This document shows positions 41,413-51,250 of a stretch of 64,000 nucleotides of DNA, piece by piece. The position numbers and the translations under genes were made by a program. The DNA is from Streptomyces pactum (lineage in GTDB: Bacteria > Actinomycetota > Actinomycetes > Streptomycetales > Streptomycetaceae). Below the pieces are notes generated by a model that made no database searches, was not told the origin of the DNA, and worked only from the letters and a program-made list of their open reading frames with translations. The DNA lies in the NCBI RefSeq assembly GCF_002005225.1, contig NZ_CP019724.1:8350001-8414000 (forward strand). Reading direction: 5' to 3'. Position 1 is the first letter of the stretch, and each line of letters begins with the position of its first letter.

Positions 41413-42519
41413 TCACTGCCGACCGCCGAGCCCGGCGTCGTCGACCGCGGGCAGGTCCTCGGCCTTGAGGACCTTGTTGAGCAGCGTGAGGTCGTAGATG
41501 CCGTCGAGGCCGGGCTGCTCCAGCAGGCCCGCCTCCACGGCGTGGTCCGCCTGGGCCGCGAGGGTGGCGGCCAGCGGGTCGTCGGTCACCTGGAACGACT
41601 CCCACGCCGGGCCGAGCACGTCGGCGGGCAGCGCCTTGCCGACGTCGCTCCGGATCTGCTCGTTGGCGGCGTCCTTGGCTTCTTCCGGATGGGCCGCGAT
41701 CCACCGGTTGGACTCCACGGACGCCCTCAGCACCGCCTCGACGGCCCTGGGGTGCTCCTCGAGGAACTCCTGGCGCACGACGATGTTGGTGGTGACGAAC
41801 TCCTCGTCCGGCCACAGCGTCGACTCGTCCAGCAGCACTGTGCCGCCCTGGGCGACCAGCCGGGACGCGGTCGGCTCCGGTACCCAGGCGCCGTCGACGG
41901 ACCCGGACTCGTATGCGCCCGGGGTCACCTTGTTGTCGCTGCGGACGACCGTCACGTCGCCCTTGCCGCTCTGCGCGTCGACCTTCCAGCCCTGCTCGGC
42001 GATCCAGTTGAGGAACGCGACGTCCTGCGTGTTGCCGAGCTGAGGGGTGGCGATGCGCTTGCCCTTGACGTCCTTCAGGGACTTGATCTCGTCCGGGTTC
42101 ACCACCAGCTTCACCCCGCCGGAGGCCGACCCGCCGATGATCCGCAGGTTCCTGCCCTCGGACCGGGCATAGCCGTTGACCGCGGGGGAGGGGCCGATCC
42201 AGCCGATGTCGATCGAGCCGGAGTTCAGCGCCTCGATCGCGGACGGGCCCGCGTTGAAGACCGCGTACCTGGCCTCGGTGGCGCCCAGTTCCTTCTGGAA
42301 GAAGCCCTTCTGGTTGCCGACCAGCGCGGTGGCGTGCGTGACGTTGCCCAAGTAGCCGATCCGGACGGAGTCCAGACCGTCGGTCTTCTCGGCCCCGGCG
42401 GCGATCCGGACACCTCCGTCGTCCTTGGCCTGCGAGCCGTATCCGCAGCCGGCGAGGACCAGCAGCGGCAGGGCGGCAAGGAGCGCCAGGGCGCGGCGCG
42501 GGGCGGTGGTGGCAGGCAC
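41413..42519 (-). CDS. ssuA: Aliphatic-sulfonate-type substrate-binding lipoprotein
   Basis: 368 residues with a lipoprotein signal (RRALALLAALPLLVLAGCG, lipobox Cys). The mature part has the NMT1/SsuA-like periplasmic fold: VRIGYLGNVTHATALVGNQKGFFQKELG, FNAGPSAIEALNSGSIDIGWIGPSPAVNGYA and GKRIATPQLGNTQDVAFLNW. GTG at 42519 with GAGAGG upstream. Together with the permease and ATPase it makes a complete importer adjacent to the sulfate-activation genes. Confidence 0.87.
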   Translation of the reverse strand: MPATTAPRRALALLAALPLLVLAGCGYGSQAKDDGGVRIAAGAEKTDGLDSVRIGYLGNVTHATALVGNQKGFFQKELGATEARYAVFNAGPSAIEALNSGSIDIGWIGPSPAVNGYARSEGRNLRIIGGSASGGVKLVVNPDEIKSLKDVKGKRIATPQLGNTQDVAFLNWIAEQGWKVDAQSGKGDVTVVRSDNKVTPGAYESGSVDGAWVPEPTASRLVAQGGTVLLDESTLWPDEEFVTTNIVVRQEFLEEHPRAVEAVLRASVESNRWIAAHPEEAKDAANEQIRSDVGKALPADVLGPAWESFQVTDDPLAATLAAQADHAVEAGLLEQPGLDGIYDLTLLNKVLKAEDLPAVDDAGLGGRQ

Positions 42520-42637
42520 GGGAGGTGTTCCTCTCGTCGGCCCGGCGGCCGCGGTCGGCCGAGTCGTGGGATGCGTCGCTCACGCCGTGGCCGGGCCGTC
42601 CGCGCAGACAAGCCGGGGGAGCCCAGGGGGCCCATGC

Positions 42638-44062
42638 TTAGAAGTCCCACCCGTCGTCGGTCTCGTGCTTGACGGGCTCCGGGGTGGCGAACGACTCGCC
42701 GGCCATGCCGGCGGTGAGGGTGGTGCCGTCGCTGGGGTCGATCAGGATGAACGAGCCGGTGCGGCGGGAGTCGGCGTAGGAGTCGGCGGGCAGCGGTTCG
42801 GCGGTGCGGATCTTGACGCGGCCGATGTCGTTGGCGACGAGCTGCCCGGGGTGCGGGTGCAGGGACAGGTCGTCCAGCGTGAGCCGGGCCGGGATGTCCT
42901 TGACGATCGCCTTGACGGTGCGGGTGCCGTGCTTGAGGAGCACCCGGTGGCCCACGGTGAGGGGGGCGTCGGCGACGTGGCAGACGGTGGCCTCGACGTC
43001 CTGGCTGGTGGCCGGGGCGTCCTTGCTGGGCACGATCAGGTCGCCGCGCGAGATGTCGATGTCGTCCGCGAGCAGCAGGGTGACCGACTGCGGTGTCCAG
43101 GCGGCGTCGACGGGCTCGCCGAGCAGGTCGATGCCGGACACCGTCGAGGTGCGGCCCGAGGGCAGGACGGTGACCTCGTCGCCGATGCGGAAGGTGCCGG
43201 CGGCGATCTGTCCGGCGTAGCCGCGGTAGTCGGGGTGCTCGGCGGTGCGCGGGCGGATCACGTACTGCACGGGCAGCCGGGCGTGGCAGTGCGCCAGGTC
43301 GTGGCTGACCGGGACGGTCTCCAGGTGCTCCAGGACGGTCGGGCCGCCGTACCAGTCCATGACCGCGGACGGCTCCACCACGTTGTCCCCGGCGAGGGCC
43401 GAGATCGGGATGGCGGTGACCTCCGGGACGCCCAGCTCGAGGGCGTAGGCCGTGAACTCCTCGGCGATGGCGGCGAACACGGGCTCTTGGTAGTCGACCA
43501 GGTCCATCTTGTTGACGGCGAGGACGACGTGCGGCACGCGCAGCAGGGCGGCGATCGCGGCGTGCCGGCGGGTCTGCTCGACGACGCCGTTGCGGGCGTC
43601 GACCAGGATGACCGTCAGCTCGGCCGTGGAGGCGCCGGTGACCATGTTCCGGGTGTACTGCACGTGCCCGGGGGTGTCGGCCAGGATGAAGCGCCGGCGG
43701 GGGGTGGCGAAGTAGCGGTAGGCCACGTCGATGGTGATGCCCTGCTCGCGTTCGGCCCGCAGGCCGTCGGTGAGCAGCGCGAGGTCCGGGGCGTCCTGGC
43801 CGCGGCCGGCGGAGGCGCGCTCCACGGCCTCCAACTGGTCGGTGAGGACCGACTTGGAGTCGTGCAGCAGGCGCCCGACCAGGGTGGACTTGCCGTCGTC
43901 GACGGAGCCGGCGGTGGCGAACCGCAGCAGGGTCGTCTCCGACAACTGCCAGACCGAAAACGCCTCGGCGGCCTCGGCAGGCTCGGCGGGCTCGATGGGC
44001 TCGGCGGGTTCGGTGGGTTCGGTGGGCTCGATGGGCTCGGTGGGTTCGGTGGTGCTGGTCAT
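42638..44062 (-). CDS. cysN: Sulfate adenylyltransferase subunit 1 (GTPase)
   Basis: 474 residues. GTPase motifs GSVDDGKSTLVGRLL (G1), DTPGHVQYTRNM (G3) and VLAVNKMDLVDY (G4), then EF-Tu-like domains 2 and 3. With CysD it couples GTP hydrolysis to APS formation from sulfate and ATP. The N-terminal ~35 residues are an odd Glu-Pro repeat (EPTEPIEPTEPTEPAEPIEP) encoded by repetitive DNA at about 43970-44055. ATG lies 2 bp after the cysD stop. Confidence 0.94.
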   Translation of the reverse strand: MTSTTEPTEPIEPTEPTEPAEPIEPAEPAEAAEAFSVWQLSETTLLRFATAGSVDDGKSTLVGRLLHDSKSVLTDQLEAVERASAGRGQDAPDLALLTDGLRAEREQGITIDVAYRYFATPRRRFILADTPGHVQYTRNMVTGASTAELTVILVDARNGVVEQTRRHAAIAALLRVPHVVLAVNKMDLVDYQEPVFAAIAEEFTAYALELGVPEVTAIPISALAGDNVVEPSAVMDWYGGPTVLEHLETVPVSHDLAHCHARLPVQYVIRPRTAEHPDYRGYAGQIAAGTFRIGDEVTVLPSGRTSTVSGIDLLGEPVDAAWTPQSVTLLLADDIDISRGDLIVPSKDAPATSQDVEATVCHVADAPLTVGHRVLLKHGTRTVKAIVKDIPARLTLDDLSLHPHPGQLVANDIGRVKIRTAEPLPADSYADSRRTGSFILIDPSDGTTLTAGMAGESFATPEPVKHETDDGWDF

Positions 44063-44064
44063 GG

Positions 44065-44997
44065 TTAGAAGTACCCCTCGCGCTTGCGGTCTTCCATCGC
44101 GGCCTCGGACATCTTGTCGTCGGCACGCGTCGCGCCGCGCTCGGTGAGCCGGGAGACGGCGATCTCCGCGATCACCTTCTCGATGCTGTCGGCGTCCGAG
44201 TCGACGGCGCCGGTGCAGGACATGTCACCGACCGTGCGGTAGCGCACCCGCCGCTTGACGACCCTCTCGCCGTCCTTCGGCCCGCCCCACTCACCCGCGG
44301 TCAGCCACATCCCCGCACGGGCGAAGACCTCGCGCTCGTGGGCGTAGTAGATCGCCGGCAGCTCGATGCCCTCACGCGCGATGTACTGCCACACGTCCAG
44401 CTCGGTCCAGTTGGACAGCGGGAAGACCCGCACGTGCTCGCCGGGGGCGTGCCGGCCGTTGTACAGGTTCCACAGCTCGGGGCGCTGGCGGCGCGGGTCC
44501 CACTGGGAGAACTCGTCCCGCAGCGAGAACACCCGCTCCTTGGCCCGCGCCTTCTCCTCGTCGCGGCGCCCGCCGCCGAAGACCGCGTCGAACCTCTCCG
44601 CCTGGATCTTCTCGGTCAGCGGCAGCGTCTGCAGCGGATTGCGGGTACCGTCCGCACGCTCCTTGAGCACACCGCGGTCGATGTAGTCCTGCACGGAGGC
44701 CACATGCAGACGCAGACCGTGCTTGTCGACCGTGCGGTCGCGGTAGTCGAGGACCTCGGGGAAGTTGTGCCCGGTGTCCACGTGCAGCAGCGAGAACGGC
44801 ACCGCCGCGGGCGCGAACGCCTTCAGCGCCAGGTGCAGCATCAGGATCGAGTCCTTGCCGCCGGAGAACAGGATCACCGGCCGCTCGAACTCACCCGCCA
44901 CCTCACGGAAGATGTGCACCGCCTCGGACTCGAGGCCCTCGAGGTGCGAGACGGTCACGGGCACCTGTGCCAGAGGCCGCTGCGCCAGAGCCGTCAT
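44065..44997 (-). CDS. cysD: Sulfate adenylyltransferase subunit 2
   Basis: 310 residues. The PP-loop VILFSGGKDSILMLHLALKAF identifies the ATP-pyrophosphatase fold; VDTGHNFPEVLDYRD, FGGGRRDEEKARAKERVFS and the C-terminal KREGYF are characteristic of CysD. It makes adenosine 5'-phosphosulfate with CysN. Its start overlaps the cysC stop, and the order cysC, cysD, cysN is the usual Streptomyces arrangement, but cysH and cysI do not precede it here. Confidence 0.95.
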   Translation of the reverse strand: MTALAQRPLAQVPVTVSHLEGLESEAVHIFREVAGEFERPVILFSGGKDSILMLHLALKAFAPAAVPFSLLHVDTGHNFPEVLDYRDRTVDKHGLRLHVASVQDYIDRGVLKERADGTRNPLQTLPLTEKIQAERFDAVFGGGRRDEEKARAKERVFSLRDEFSQWDPRRQRPELWNLYNGRHAPGEHVRVFPLSNWTELDVWQYIAREGIELPAIYYAHEREVFARAGMWLTAGEWGGPKDGERVVKRRVRYRTVGDMSCTGAVDSDADSIEKVIAEIAVSRLTERGATRADDKMSEAAMEDRKREGYF

Positions 44998-45590
44998 GCC
45001 AGGCCCCTCTCGCTCAGGAAGGAGTGCAGTTCGGCGGCGGTGTCGGCCACCGACCTGCCCTGTGTCCTGATCCGCAGCTCCGGCCTCTTCGGCACCTCGT
45101 ACGGGTCGTCCACCCCGGTGAGCCCCGTCAGCTCACCCGCGGCCTGCTTGGCGTACAGGCCCTTCACGTCCCGCGCCGAGCACACCTCCACCGGCGTCGC
45201 CACGTGCACCTCCAGGTACTGTGTGCCGTTCGCCTCGTGCCGCCCGCGCACCGCGTCCCGGCTGTCCGCGTACGGCGCGATGACCGGGACCAGCGCCGTG
45301 ACGCCGTTGCGGGCGAGCAGTTCGGCCACGAATCCGATGCGCTGCACGTTGGTGTGCCGGTCCGCGCGGCTGAACCCCAGCCCCTGGGACAGGAACCGGC
45401 GGATCTCGTCGCCGTCGAGCACCTCGGCCCTGCGGCCCGTGGCGTGCAGCCGCTCGGCGGCGGCCCGGGCGAGGGTGGTCTTGCCCGCGCTCGGCAACCC
45501 GGTCAGCCACACGGTGGCGCCGCGCTCACCGGTGGCGGCTGCGACGGGCCGGGCGGTGGCCCCGGCGGCCAGGGTGTGAGCTGTGGTCAC
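44994..45590 (-). CDS. cysC: Adenylyl-sulfate kinase
   Basis: 198 residues. Walker A VWLTGLPSAGKTTLARAAAERL, then EVLDGDEIRRFLSQGLGFSRADRHTNVQRIG, ALVPVIAPYADSRDAVRGRH and YLEVHVATPVEVCSARDVKGLYAKQ, all standard for APS kinase. It phosphorylates APS to PAPS, the universal sulfate donor. GTG at 45590 follows CAGGAGGGCATCACC. First gene of the cysCDN-ssuABC series. Confidence 0.95.
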   Translation of the reverse strand: MTTAHTLAAGATARPVAAATGERGATVWLTGLPSAGKTTLARAAAERLHATGRRAEVLDGDEIRRFLSQGLGFSRADRHTNVQRIGFVAELLARNGVTALVPVIAPYADSRDAVRGRHEANGTQYLEVHVATPVEVCSARDVKGLYAKQAAGELTGLTGVDDPYEVPKRPELRIRTQGRSVADTAAELHSFLSERGLA

Positions 45591-45637
45591 GGTGATGCCC
45601 TCCTGAGCGTGAGGTGACGTGACAGGGCGGGTGACTC

Positions 45638-46441
45638 TCAGACGGTGGCGAACTCGGCCGGGGCCCGGCCGAGGGTGAACCCGGCCAGGGTCCGGCCGAG
45701 CACGTCCATGTCGATCCGGTGCCAGGAACCGGGCAGCTCCAGCGACCGCCCGTTGGGCAGCGCCGCGGCGGTCGCCCGTGCCGCCGCCCGCAGCCAGTCG
45801 CTGGTGCCGGTGCTGTTGAGGACGAGGGTCTGCGTGGCGTACCCGGCGAGCCGGTCGGCCGGGACGTCGCAGTCGCCGCAGATCGCCAGGTCGTAGGCGA
45901 GGGTGTGGGCGTTCGCCTCGTTCACCGTCCAGACGGGGCCCTTGCGCCACTGTGCGACCGTATCCGGGGTCAGGCCCAGGAAGCTGCCCAGGTAGTACTC
46001 GACCGCTTCCCGGCGACGGTCCTCCTCCATGAGGACCCGGAGGGTCTTGGCGACGTTCCACGGCGGCTTCGGGAACCCGTCGACCCGGTAGAACGGCTCG
46101 TGCAGCGCCAGTTTCGAGATCGGGGCACCGGCGAGCGCCGCCTCGATCGCCAGGTTCGCGCCCGACGAGCCGGCGAACACCACCGCCGGCCCGCCGGCCT
46201 CCCGGATCACCGCCTCGAGATCCTCGATCTCGCGCTCGACGGCGTACTCGGGGCGGTCGCCGCTCTGGCCGCGTCCGCGGCGGTCGTAGACGTAGGTGGT
46301 GCAGTGCGGCGCCAGCTCCGGGACGAGCGCGTCGAAGATGGTGTGGTCGCGGAACGAGCCGTTGAGGAGCACGATCGGCGGGCCGTCACCCGTCTTCTCG
46401 TAAGCGATCGTCGTGCCGTCCCGGGAAACGACCTTGCGCAT
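45638..46441 (-). CDS. Alpha/beta hydrolase
   Basis: 267 residues. VVSRDGTTIAYEKTGDGPPIVLLNGSFRDH, CTTYVYDRRGRGQSGD, nucleophile elbow VVFAGSSGANLAIEAAL, and a C-terminal GSWHRIDMDVLGRTLAGF with a candidate catalytic His. Typical of small Streptomyces alpha/beta hydrolases of unknown substrate. It starts 48 bp upstream of cysC on the same strand but is probably not part of sulfur metabolism. Confidence 0.85.
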   Translation of the reverse strand: MRKVVSRDGTTIAYEKTGDGPPIVLLNGSFRDHTIFDALVPELAPHCTTYVYDRRGRGQSGDRPEYAVEREIEDLEAVIREAGGPAVVFAGSSGANLAIEAALAGAPISKLALHEPFYRVDGFPKPPWNVAKTLRVLMEEDRRREAVEYYLGSFLGLTPDTVAQWRKGPVWTVNEANAHTLAYDLAICGDCDVPADRLAGYATQTLVLNSTGTSDWLRAAARATAAALPNGRSLELPGSWHRIDMDVLGRTLAGFTLGRAPAEFATV

Positions 46442-46793
46442 ACGTACTCCTCACGCCGAACGGAGGTGCTCTCACCTCCCCGCCTGGCGGCATCCTCGAT
46501 CGCTTCGCTGGACCACGGGTCGAGGACCGGTCGTGAGTCCCCTGCGCCGTGCTGGGCCGCCGAAGCCGTGCGACCGCTGCCGCCTCGTCCCCGCCGTCCC
46601 TCCCGGCCCGCCCGCCCGAGCCGCCCACGAGCCGGGCCACAGCCGGACTCGATGTGCGGGTGCTGTCATGGCGGGGACGAAGTGAGGCGCGGGGGCAGCC
46701 GTCAGCGGCGCGTCGGTCTTGTGGCAGCACCGGCGGCGACAGTGGTCCGGGCCCGTCCCGTTCCGTCCTGCCGCCGACCACCGGGAGACCGAC
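46442..46793. other. 352-bp divergent intergenic region
   Basis: Lies between the divergent alpha/beta hydrolase and lid-condensation genes. Short open frames exist on both strands but none has a ribosome site with family-like sequence. It presumably holds two divergent promoters; no StrR-type palindrome was found. Confidence 0.5.
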
Positions 46794-48539
46794 ATGAGCG
46801 ACCGGGTCGAACTCGGCCGGGTGCACGCCGCGCTCATGTCGCTGCCCGGTGTGCGGGACGCGGCCGTCCATGTGGCCCAAAACGTCCCGGGCGGCCGGCG
46901 GATCGTCGCACACATGGTGACGCGCGCCCCGCTCGCCGAACTGCGTGCCGCCCTGGAGTCGCAGCTTCCCTCCCACCTGGTCCCGGCCCGCTTCCACCGG
47001 GTGCCGCACATCCCCCTGCGTCCCGACGGCAGCACCGACCGGCCGGCGTTGGCGGCGCTGACCTCCCCGGAGCCGGACACCACCGCCCCGGCACCGGTGC
47101 GGGAGGCGGACGAGCAGGCCGTGCGCCGTGCCGCCGACACGGACCAGGGACCACCGGAGACCGTGCCGGTCACCCCGCAGCAGCACACCCTGCTCCTGGA
47201 CGCGCTCGCCCACCGCGGCACCGGCCGCCACGTGGAGCAACTGCACTGGCGCTGGCGCGGTCCGCTGGACACCGACCGGTTCACCGCGGCCTGGCAGTCG
47301 GTGTCCGACCGGGAGACCGTCCTGCGCGCCGCCTTCGACTGGGAGAGCGGACCGCGCCTGGTGCTGCACGAGCACGCCGGCATCGAAGTCGTCCGGCACC
47401 CGGCCGCCGGCGTGGACTTCGAGGAGCTGAGGGAACGTGACCGGCTGCGCGGCTTCGACCTGCGCCGCCCGGGCCTGCTGCGGCTCAACCTCGTCGACGA
47501 ACCCGAACCGGCCGACGGCGGCCCTGCGTGCGTCCGCGTCCTGCTCACCTTCCACCACGTCATGCTGGACGGCTGGAGCGTGTCGGTCCTGCTCCAGGAG
47601 TTCCACCGCGCCTACCTCGCCGGCGGCCGGCTGCCGGGCGGCGACCGGCGCCCCGACATCCGCGACTACGCGCACTGGCTCGCCGCCCAGGACACCACCC
47701 CCGCACGCGACTTCTGGTCCTCGGCCATCCCGCCCGGCACCGCCCTGGTGCTGCCCGCGACGCCCGGCCCGGACACCGGCCTGCACGGGACCGGCCGGGC
47801 CGAGGCCCGCCTCGGCGCCGCACACGCCGACCGGCTGCGCGCCTGGGCGGCGTCCTGCGCGGCCACCGAGGCCGGCGCGCTGCAGGCCGCGTGGGCGCTG
47901 CTGCTGTACCGGGCGGCCCGCACCCCGGGGCCCGCCCTGGTGGGCTTCGGCGTCACCGTTCCCGGCCGCGGCATCGCCCTCGACTCCGTCGAGCGGCTGC
48001 CCGGCCTGCTGATGAACGCGCTGCCCATGACCGTCCGGGTCGACCCCGCCGCGGCCGTGACCAGGCTGCTGGCCGAACTGCGCGACCGCGCCCTGGACCT
48101 GGCCTCCTACGAGTGGGTGTCGCTCGGGCAGATCCACCAGTGGAGCGGGCGCCGCGCCCAGGACAGCCTCGCGCAGAGCCTCATCGTCTTCGAGAACACC
48201 CGGCGCCGCTCTGACGGCCTGCACTCCGCGCTCGCCGCGCAGGGCATCAGCGTCGAACCGCCCCGCGCGGCCGGCGTCCAGGGCCTGTTCCCCGTCTCCC
48301 TGCTCGCCCACCGGGACGTGGACGACGGCCTCGTCCTGGCCGCCGTCCACGACCGCGCCCGACTCGCCGACGACGACGCGACCCGACTCGTCGGTCAGTG
48401 CGCCCGGCTGCTGCGCGAACTGCCCCGCCTGAAGGGCGGCTCGGCGACCGTGGCCGACGCGCTGGCCGCCCTCGCCGACGAGCCGCGGGTGCGGATGGCC
48501 CGGGCACCCGCGGCGACCGCTTCCAGTGAACCGACCTGA
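46794..48539 (+). CDS. NRPS fragment: adenylation C-terminal lid fused to a condensation domain
   Basis: 581 residues. Residues 1-90 match the C-terminal lid subdomain of an adenylation domain (LMSLPGVRDAAVHVAQN, LRAALESQLPSHLVPARFHRVPHIPLRPDG, DRPAL) although the catalytic Lys position is lost (RPDGSTDR where NGKVDR is normal). Residues ~120-570 are a condensation domain with LTFHHVMLDGWSVSVLLQEF (HHxxxDG intact). No large A-domain core and no carrier domain are present. It could be a stand-alone C protein that kept a vestigial lid, or the tail of a deleted NRPS. ATG at 46794 follows GGGAGACC. Confidence 0.78.
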   Translation: MSDRVELGRVHAALMSLPGVRDAAVHVAQNVPGGRRIVAHMVTRAPLAELRAALESQLPSHLVPARFHRVPHIPLRPDGSTDRPALAALTSPEPDTTAPAPVREADEQAVRRAADTDQGPPETVPVTPQQHTLLLDALAHRGTGRHVEQLHWRWRGPLDTDRFTAAWQSVSDRETVLRAAFDWESGPRLVLHEHAGIEVVRHPAAGVDFEELRERDRLRGFDLRRPGLLRLNLVDEPEPADGGPACVRVLLTFHHVMLDGWSVSVLLQEFHRAYLAGGRLPGGDRRPDIRDYAHWLAAQDTTPARDFWSSAIPPGTALVLPATPGPDTGLHGTGRAEARLGAAHADRLRAWAASCAATEAGALQAAWALLLYRAARTPGPALVGFGVTVPGRGIALDSVERLPGLLMNALPMTVRVDPAAAVTRLLAELRDRALDLASYEWVSLGQIHQWSGRRAQDSLAQSLIVFENTRRRSDGLHSALAAQGISVEPPRAAGVQGLFPVSLLAHRDVDDGLVLAAVHDRARLADDDATRLVGQCARLLRELPRLKGGSATVADALAALADEPRVRMARAPAATASSEPT

Positions 48540-48646
48540 GGAGAGCCCGGCCATGACCACCCACCGCCGTCGCGACACCCCGCCCGGCCCCCTCGACGGG
48601 CCCGGCCACCGAACGGCTGCGCCCGCGCCGGACCGAAGGACGCGTG

Positions 48647-48995
48647 ATGGACGCGGAGCACCTCCGCATCGGCGTCGTGGGAGCCGGACCGCGCGGCCTG
48701 TCCGTGCTGGAACGGATCTGCGCCAACGAACGGTCCCACCCCTCGCCCCGCCGGGCGCCCCGACCACACCGTGATCCGCAGCGCGGCCCCGCTCGGCAGG
48801 ACCCGCGCGAAAGACCTGCTGACGTGGGCCTCGCTCACCGCCGACCAGCAACAGCGCCCCCTGCTGGACGTACGGGGCACCCTCCCGGACGTCACCGCGC
48901 ACCACACCGCGAAAGAACGCGAACGACTCCTCGACCCCACCGCCTACGTGGGCGGCGCACCGGCCCTGACCGCGCGTGCGCTCGCCCAGGTCCCG
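48647..48995 (+). pseudogene. Scrambled remnant: FAD/NAD(P)-binding protein start joined out of frame to a lyase-like C-terminus
   Basis: An ATG at 48647 opens MDAEHLRIGVVGAGPRGLSVLERICANE, the FAD/NAD(P)-binding start of a family normally ~600 residues long, but the match stops after about 28 residues. From ~48771, in a different frame, comes LGRTRAKDLLTWASLTA and RERLLDPTAYVGGAPALTARALAQV, resembling the extreme C-terminus of the fumarase/aspartase superfamily (PcaB or adenylosuccinate-lyase type). No single frame spans both. This looks like the scar of a large deletion that joined two genes. Confidence 0.55.
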
Positions 48996-49203
48996 GCGGG
49001 AGACACACCACCCCCCCCACCCCCGCGTCGACGCGCACGGGGTGAACCCGGCGGCGCGGCGCGGCGGCGCGGCGCGGCCGGCGCACCGGCGGTCTTTCGG
49101 CACCGCGTCCGCACGTGGCCGATTCGAGCCGTGCTCCAGGCACGTCAGCGAGGCTCGGGACAACCGACGCGCTCCCACACGGCGACCGAGGAGGTGCGAC
49201 ACC

Positions 49204-49974
49204 ATGCGGGACGGCTCACCGCTCACGCTCTACTGCTTCGCACACGCCGGCGCCGGCGTGTCCGGATTCGCGCACTGGCGCACCACGGCCGGCCCCGGGG
49301 TGACCGTCGCGCCGGTACTGCTGCCCGGACGGGGCGCCCGGCGCCGCGAAGCCCGCGCGACCTCACACGGCCAACTGCTCGACGCACTCCTGGGCCCGCT
49401 GGCCGGCCAGGCCGCCGACGGCCGCCCGTACGCACTGTACGGACACAGCCTGGGCGGCATCGTCGCCCACACCCTGGCCCGGGCGCTCATCGACCTCGGG
49501 CTGCCCGCCCCCGCCCTCCTCGCCGTCGGCGCGAGCCCCCCACCGCACGCCGCGGCACTGCGCCACGACGACCTCAGCGACGAACGGCTGCTGCGGTTCG
49601 CCGGCGACCTCGACGCAGCGCCGGACGGCCCCCTCGCCACTCCCGGCAGCCTCTGGCACCGCACCGTGCTGCCCGTGCTGCGGGACGACCTCCTGCTCGC
49701 CGCCGCCCTGCGCACCGCCGCGCTCGCCGACGCGGCGCACCGCCTCCTTCCCGTGCCCGTCCTGGCCGTCGACGGCCGGGACGACCCCGTCGTCGGCGCG
49801 GCCGCCCTGGACGGCTGGGCGCGCTGGACCACCGGCCGGTTCGTCCGGCGCACCGTCCCCGGCGACCACTTCTTCGTCCGCGGCCCGCACGCACCCCGCC
49901 TGATCGGGCGCGCCTGCCGCGTGGTGCGGCGCACTCGGCGCGTACCTGGGCTCATATCTGGAGGACAACTGTGA
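49204..49974 (+). CDS. Type II thioesterase (TEII)
   Basis: 256 residues. [20 protein letters not shown] start, [12 protein letters not shown], nucleophile motif [14 protein letters not shown], acid in [13 protein letters not shown], and catalytic His in VPGDHFFVR: a complete TEII triad. TEIIs clear misprimed carrier proteins in PKS and NRPS lines. ATG follows GAGGAGGTGCGACACC. It ends 10 bp before the KSalpha gene and forms its operon. Confidence 0.9.
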   Translation: MRDGSPLTLYCFAHAGAGVSGFAHWRTTAGPGVTVAPVLLPGRGARRREARATSHGQLLDALLGPLAGQAADGRPYALYGHSLGGIVAHTLARALIDLGLPAPALLAVGASPPPHAAALRHDDLSDERLLRFAGDLDAAPDGPLATPGSLWHRTVLPVLRDDLLLAAALRTAALADAAHRLLPVPVLAVDGRDDPVVGAAALDGWARWTTGRFVRRTVPGDHFFVRGPHAPRLIGRACRVVRRTRRVPGLISGGQL

Positions 49975-49984
49975 GGGACAACCG

Positions 49985-51250
49985 ATGAGACGGGTCGTCA
50001 TCACCGGCATCGGGGTCGTGGCCCCGGGCGGCGTGGGCACCCGCGCCTTCTGGAGCACGCTGACCGCGGGCCGCACCGCCACGCGCGGCATCACACTCTT
50101 CGACGCGAGCACGTTCCGGTCGCGTATCGCCGCCGAGGCGGACTTCGACCCCGCCGCCCACGGATTCGGCCCCGCCGAGGCCGCCCGCCTCGACCGCGCC
50201 GCCCAGTTCGCCCTGGTCAGCGCCAAAGAGGCGGTCGAGGACAGCGGACTGACCGCCGCCCTGGACCCGGTGCGCACCGGCGTCACCCTCGGCAGCGCCG
50301 TCGGCTGCACCACCGGCCTCGACAACGAGTACGGCGTGGTCAGCGAGAACGGCAGCGCCTGGGAGGTCGACCACACCCGGGCGGTCGCCCATCTCTTCGA
50401 CTACTTCGTGCCCAGCTCCATGGCCGCCGAGGTGGCCGGCGCGGTCGGCGCCCAGGGCCCGGTCTCGCTGGTCTCCACCGGCTGCACCTCCGGCATCGAC
50501 TCCGTCTGCCACGCCGTCGACCTCATCCGCGAGGGCAGCGCCGACGTGATGGTGACCGGCGCGACCGAGGCCCCGATCTCACCGATCACCGTGGCCTGCT
50601 TCGACGCCATCAAGGCGACCAGCCCGCGCAACGACGAGCCGGAGACCGCCTCACGCCCCTTCGACCGCTCCCGCAACGGCTTCGTCCTGGGCGAGGGCTC
50701 GGCCGTACTGGTCCTGGAGGAGTTCGAGCACGCCCGCCGGCGCGGCGCCCACGTGTACGCGGAGATCGCGGGGTTCGCCGGCCGCAGCAACGCCTACCAC
50801 ATGACCGGACTCAAGTCCGACGGCGCGGAGATGGCCGAGGCGATCCGCGCGGCGCTCGACGAGGCCCGCCTGGATCCCACCGCCGTCGACTACGTCAACG
50901 CCCACGGCTCCGGCACCAAGCAGAACGACCGGCACGAGACCGCCGCGTTCAAGCGCAGCCTCGGTGAACACGCGCACCGGGTGCCGGTCAGCTCCATCAA
51001 GTCCATGATCGGCCACTCGCTCGGCGCGATCGGCTCGCTGGAAGTGGCCGCCAGCGCCCTGGCCATCGAACACAACACCGTGCCGCCGACGGCCAACCTG
51101 CACGAGGCCGACCCGGCCTGCGACCTCGACTACACCCCGTTGACCGCGCGCGAGCAGCGCACGGACACCGTACTCAGCGTCGGCAGCGGGTTCGGCGGCT
51201 TCCAGAGCGCCATCGTCCTGACCCGGCCGCGACTTCAGGAGGCGGCATGA
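49985..51250 (+). CDS. Type II PKS ketosynthase alpha
   Basis: 421 residues. Catalytic Cys in [19 protein letters not shown]; catalytic His residues in [15 protein letters not shown] and [49 protein letters not shown] and SNAYHMTGL are the signature of aromatic-polyketide KSalpha. It condenses malonyl units with its CLF partner, whose ATG overlaps this stop (ATGA). An aromatic chain would also need an ACP, usually the next gene, which is absent here. Confidence 0.95.
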   Translation: MRRVVITGIGVVAPGGVGTRAFWSTLTAGRTATRGITLFDASTFRSRIAAEADFDPAAHGFGPAEAARLDRAAQFALVSAKEAVEDSGLTAALDPVRTGVTLGSAVGCTTGLDNEYGVVSENGSAWEVDHTRAVAHLFDYFVPSSMAAEVAGAVGAQGPVSLVSTGCTSGIDSVCHAVDLIREGSADVMVTGATEAPISPITVACFDAIKATSPRNDEPETASRPFDRSRNGFVLGEGSAVLVLEEFEHARRRGAHVYAEIAGFAGRSNAYHMTGLKSDGAEMAEAIRAALDEARLDPTAVDYVNAHGSGTKQNDRHETAAFKRSLGEHAHRVPVSSIKSMIGHSLGAIGSLEVAASALAIEHNTVPPTANLHEADPACDLDYTPLTAREQRTDTVLSVGSGFGGFQSAIVLTRPRLQEAA

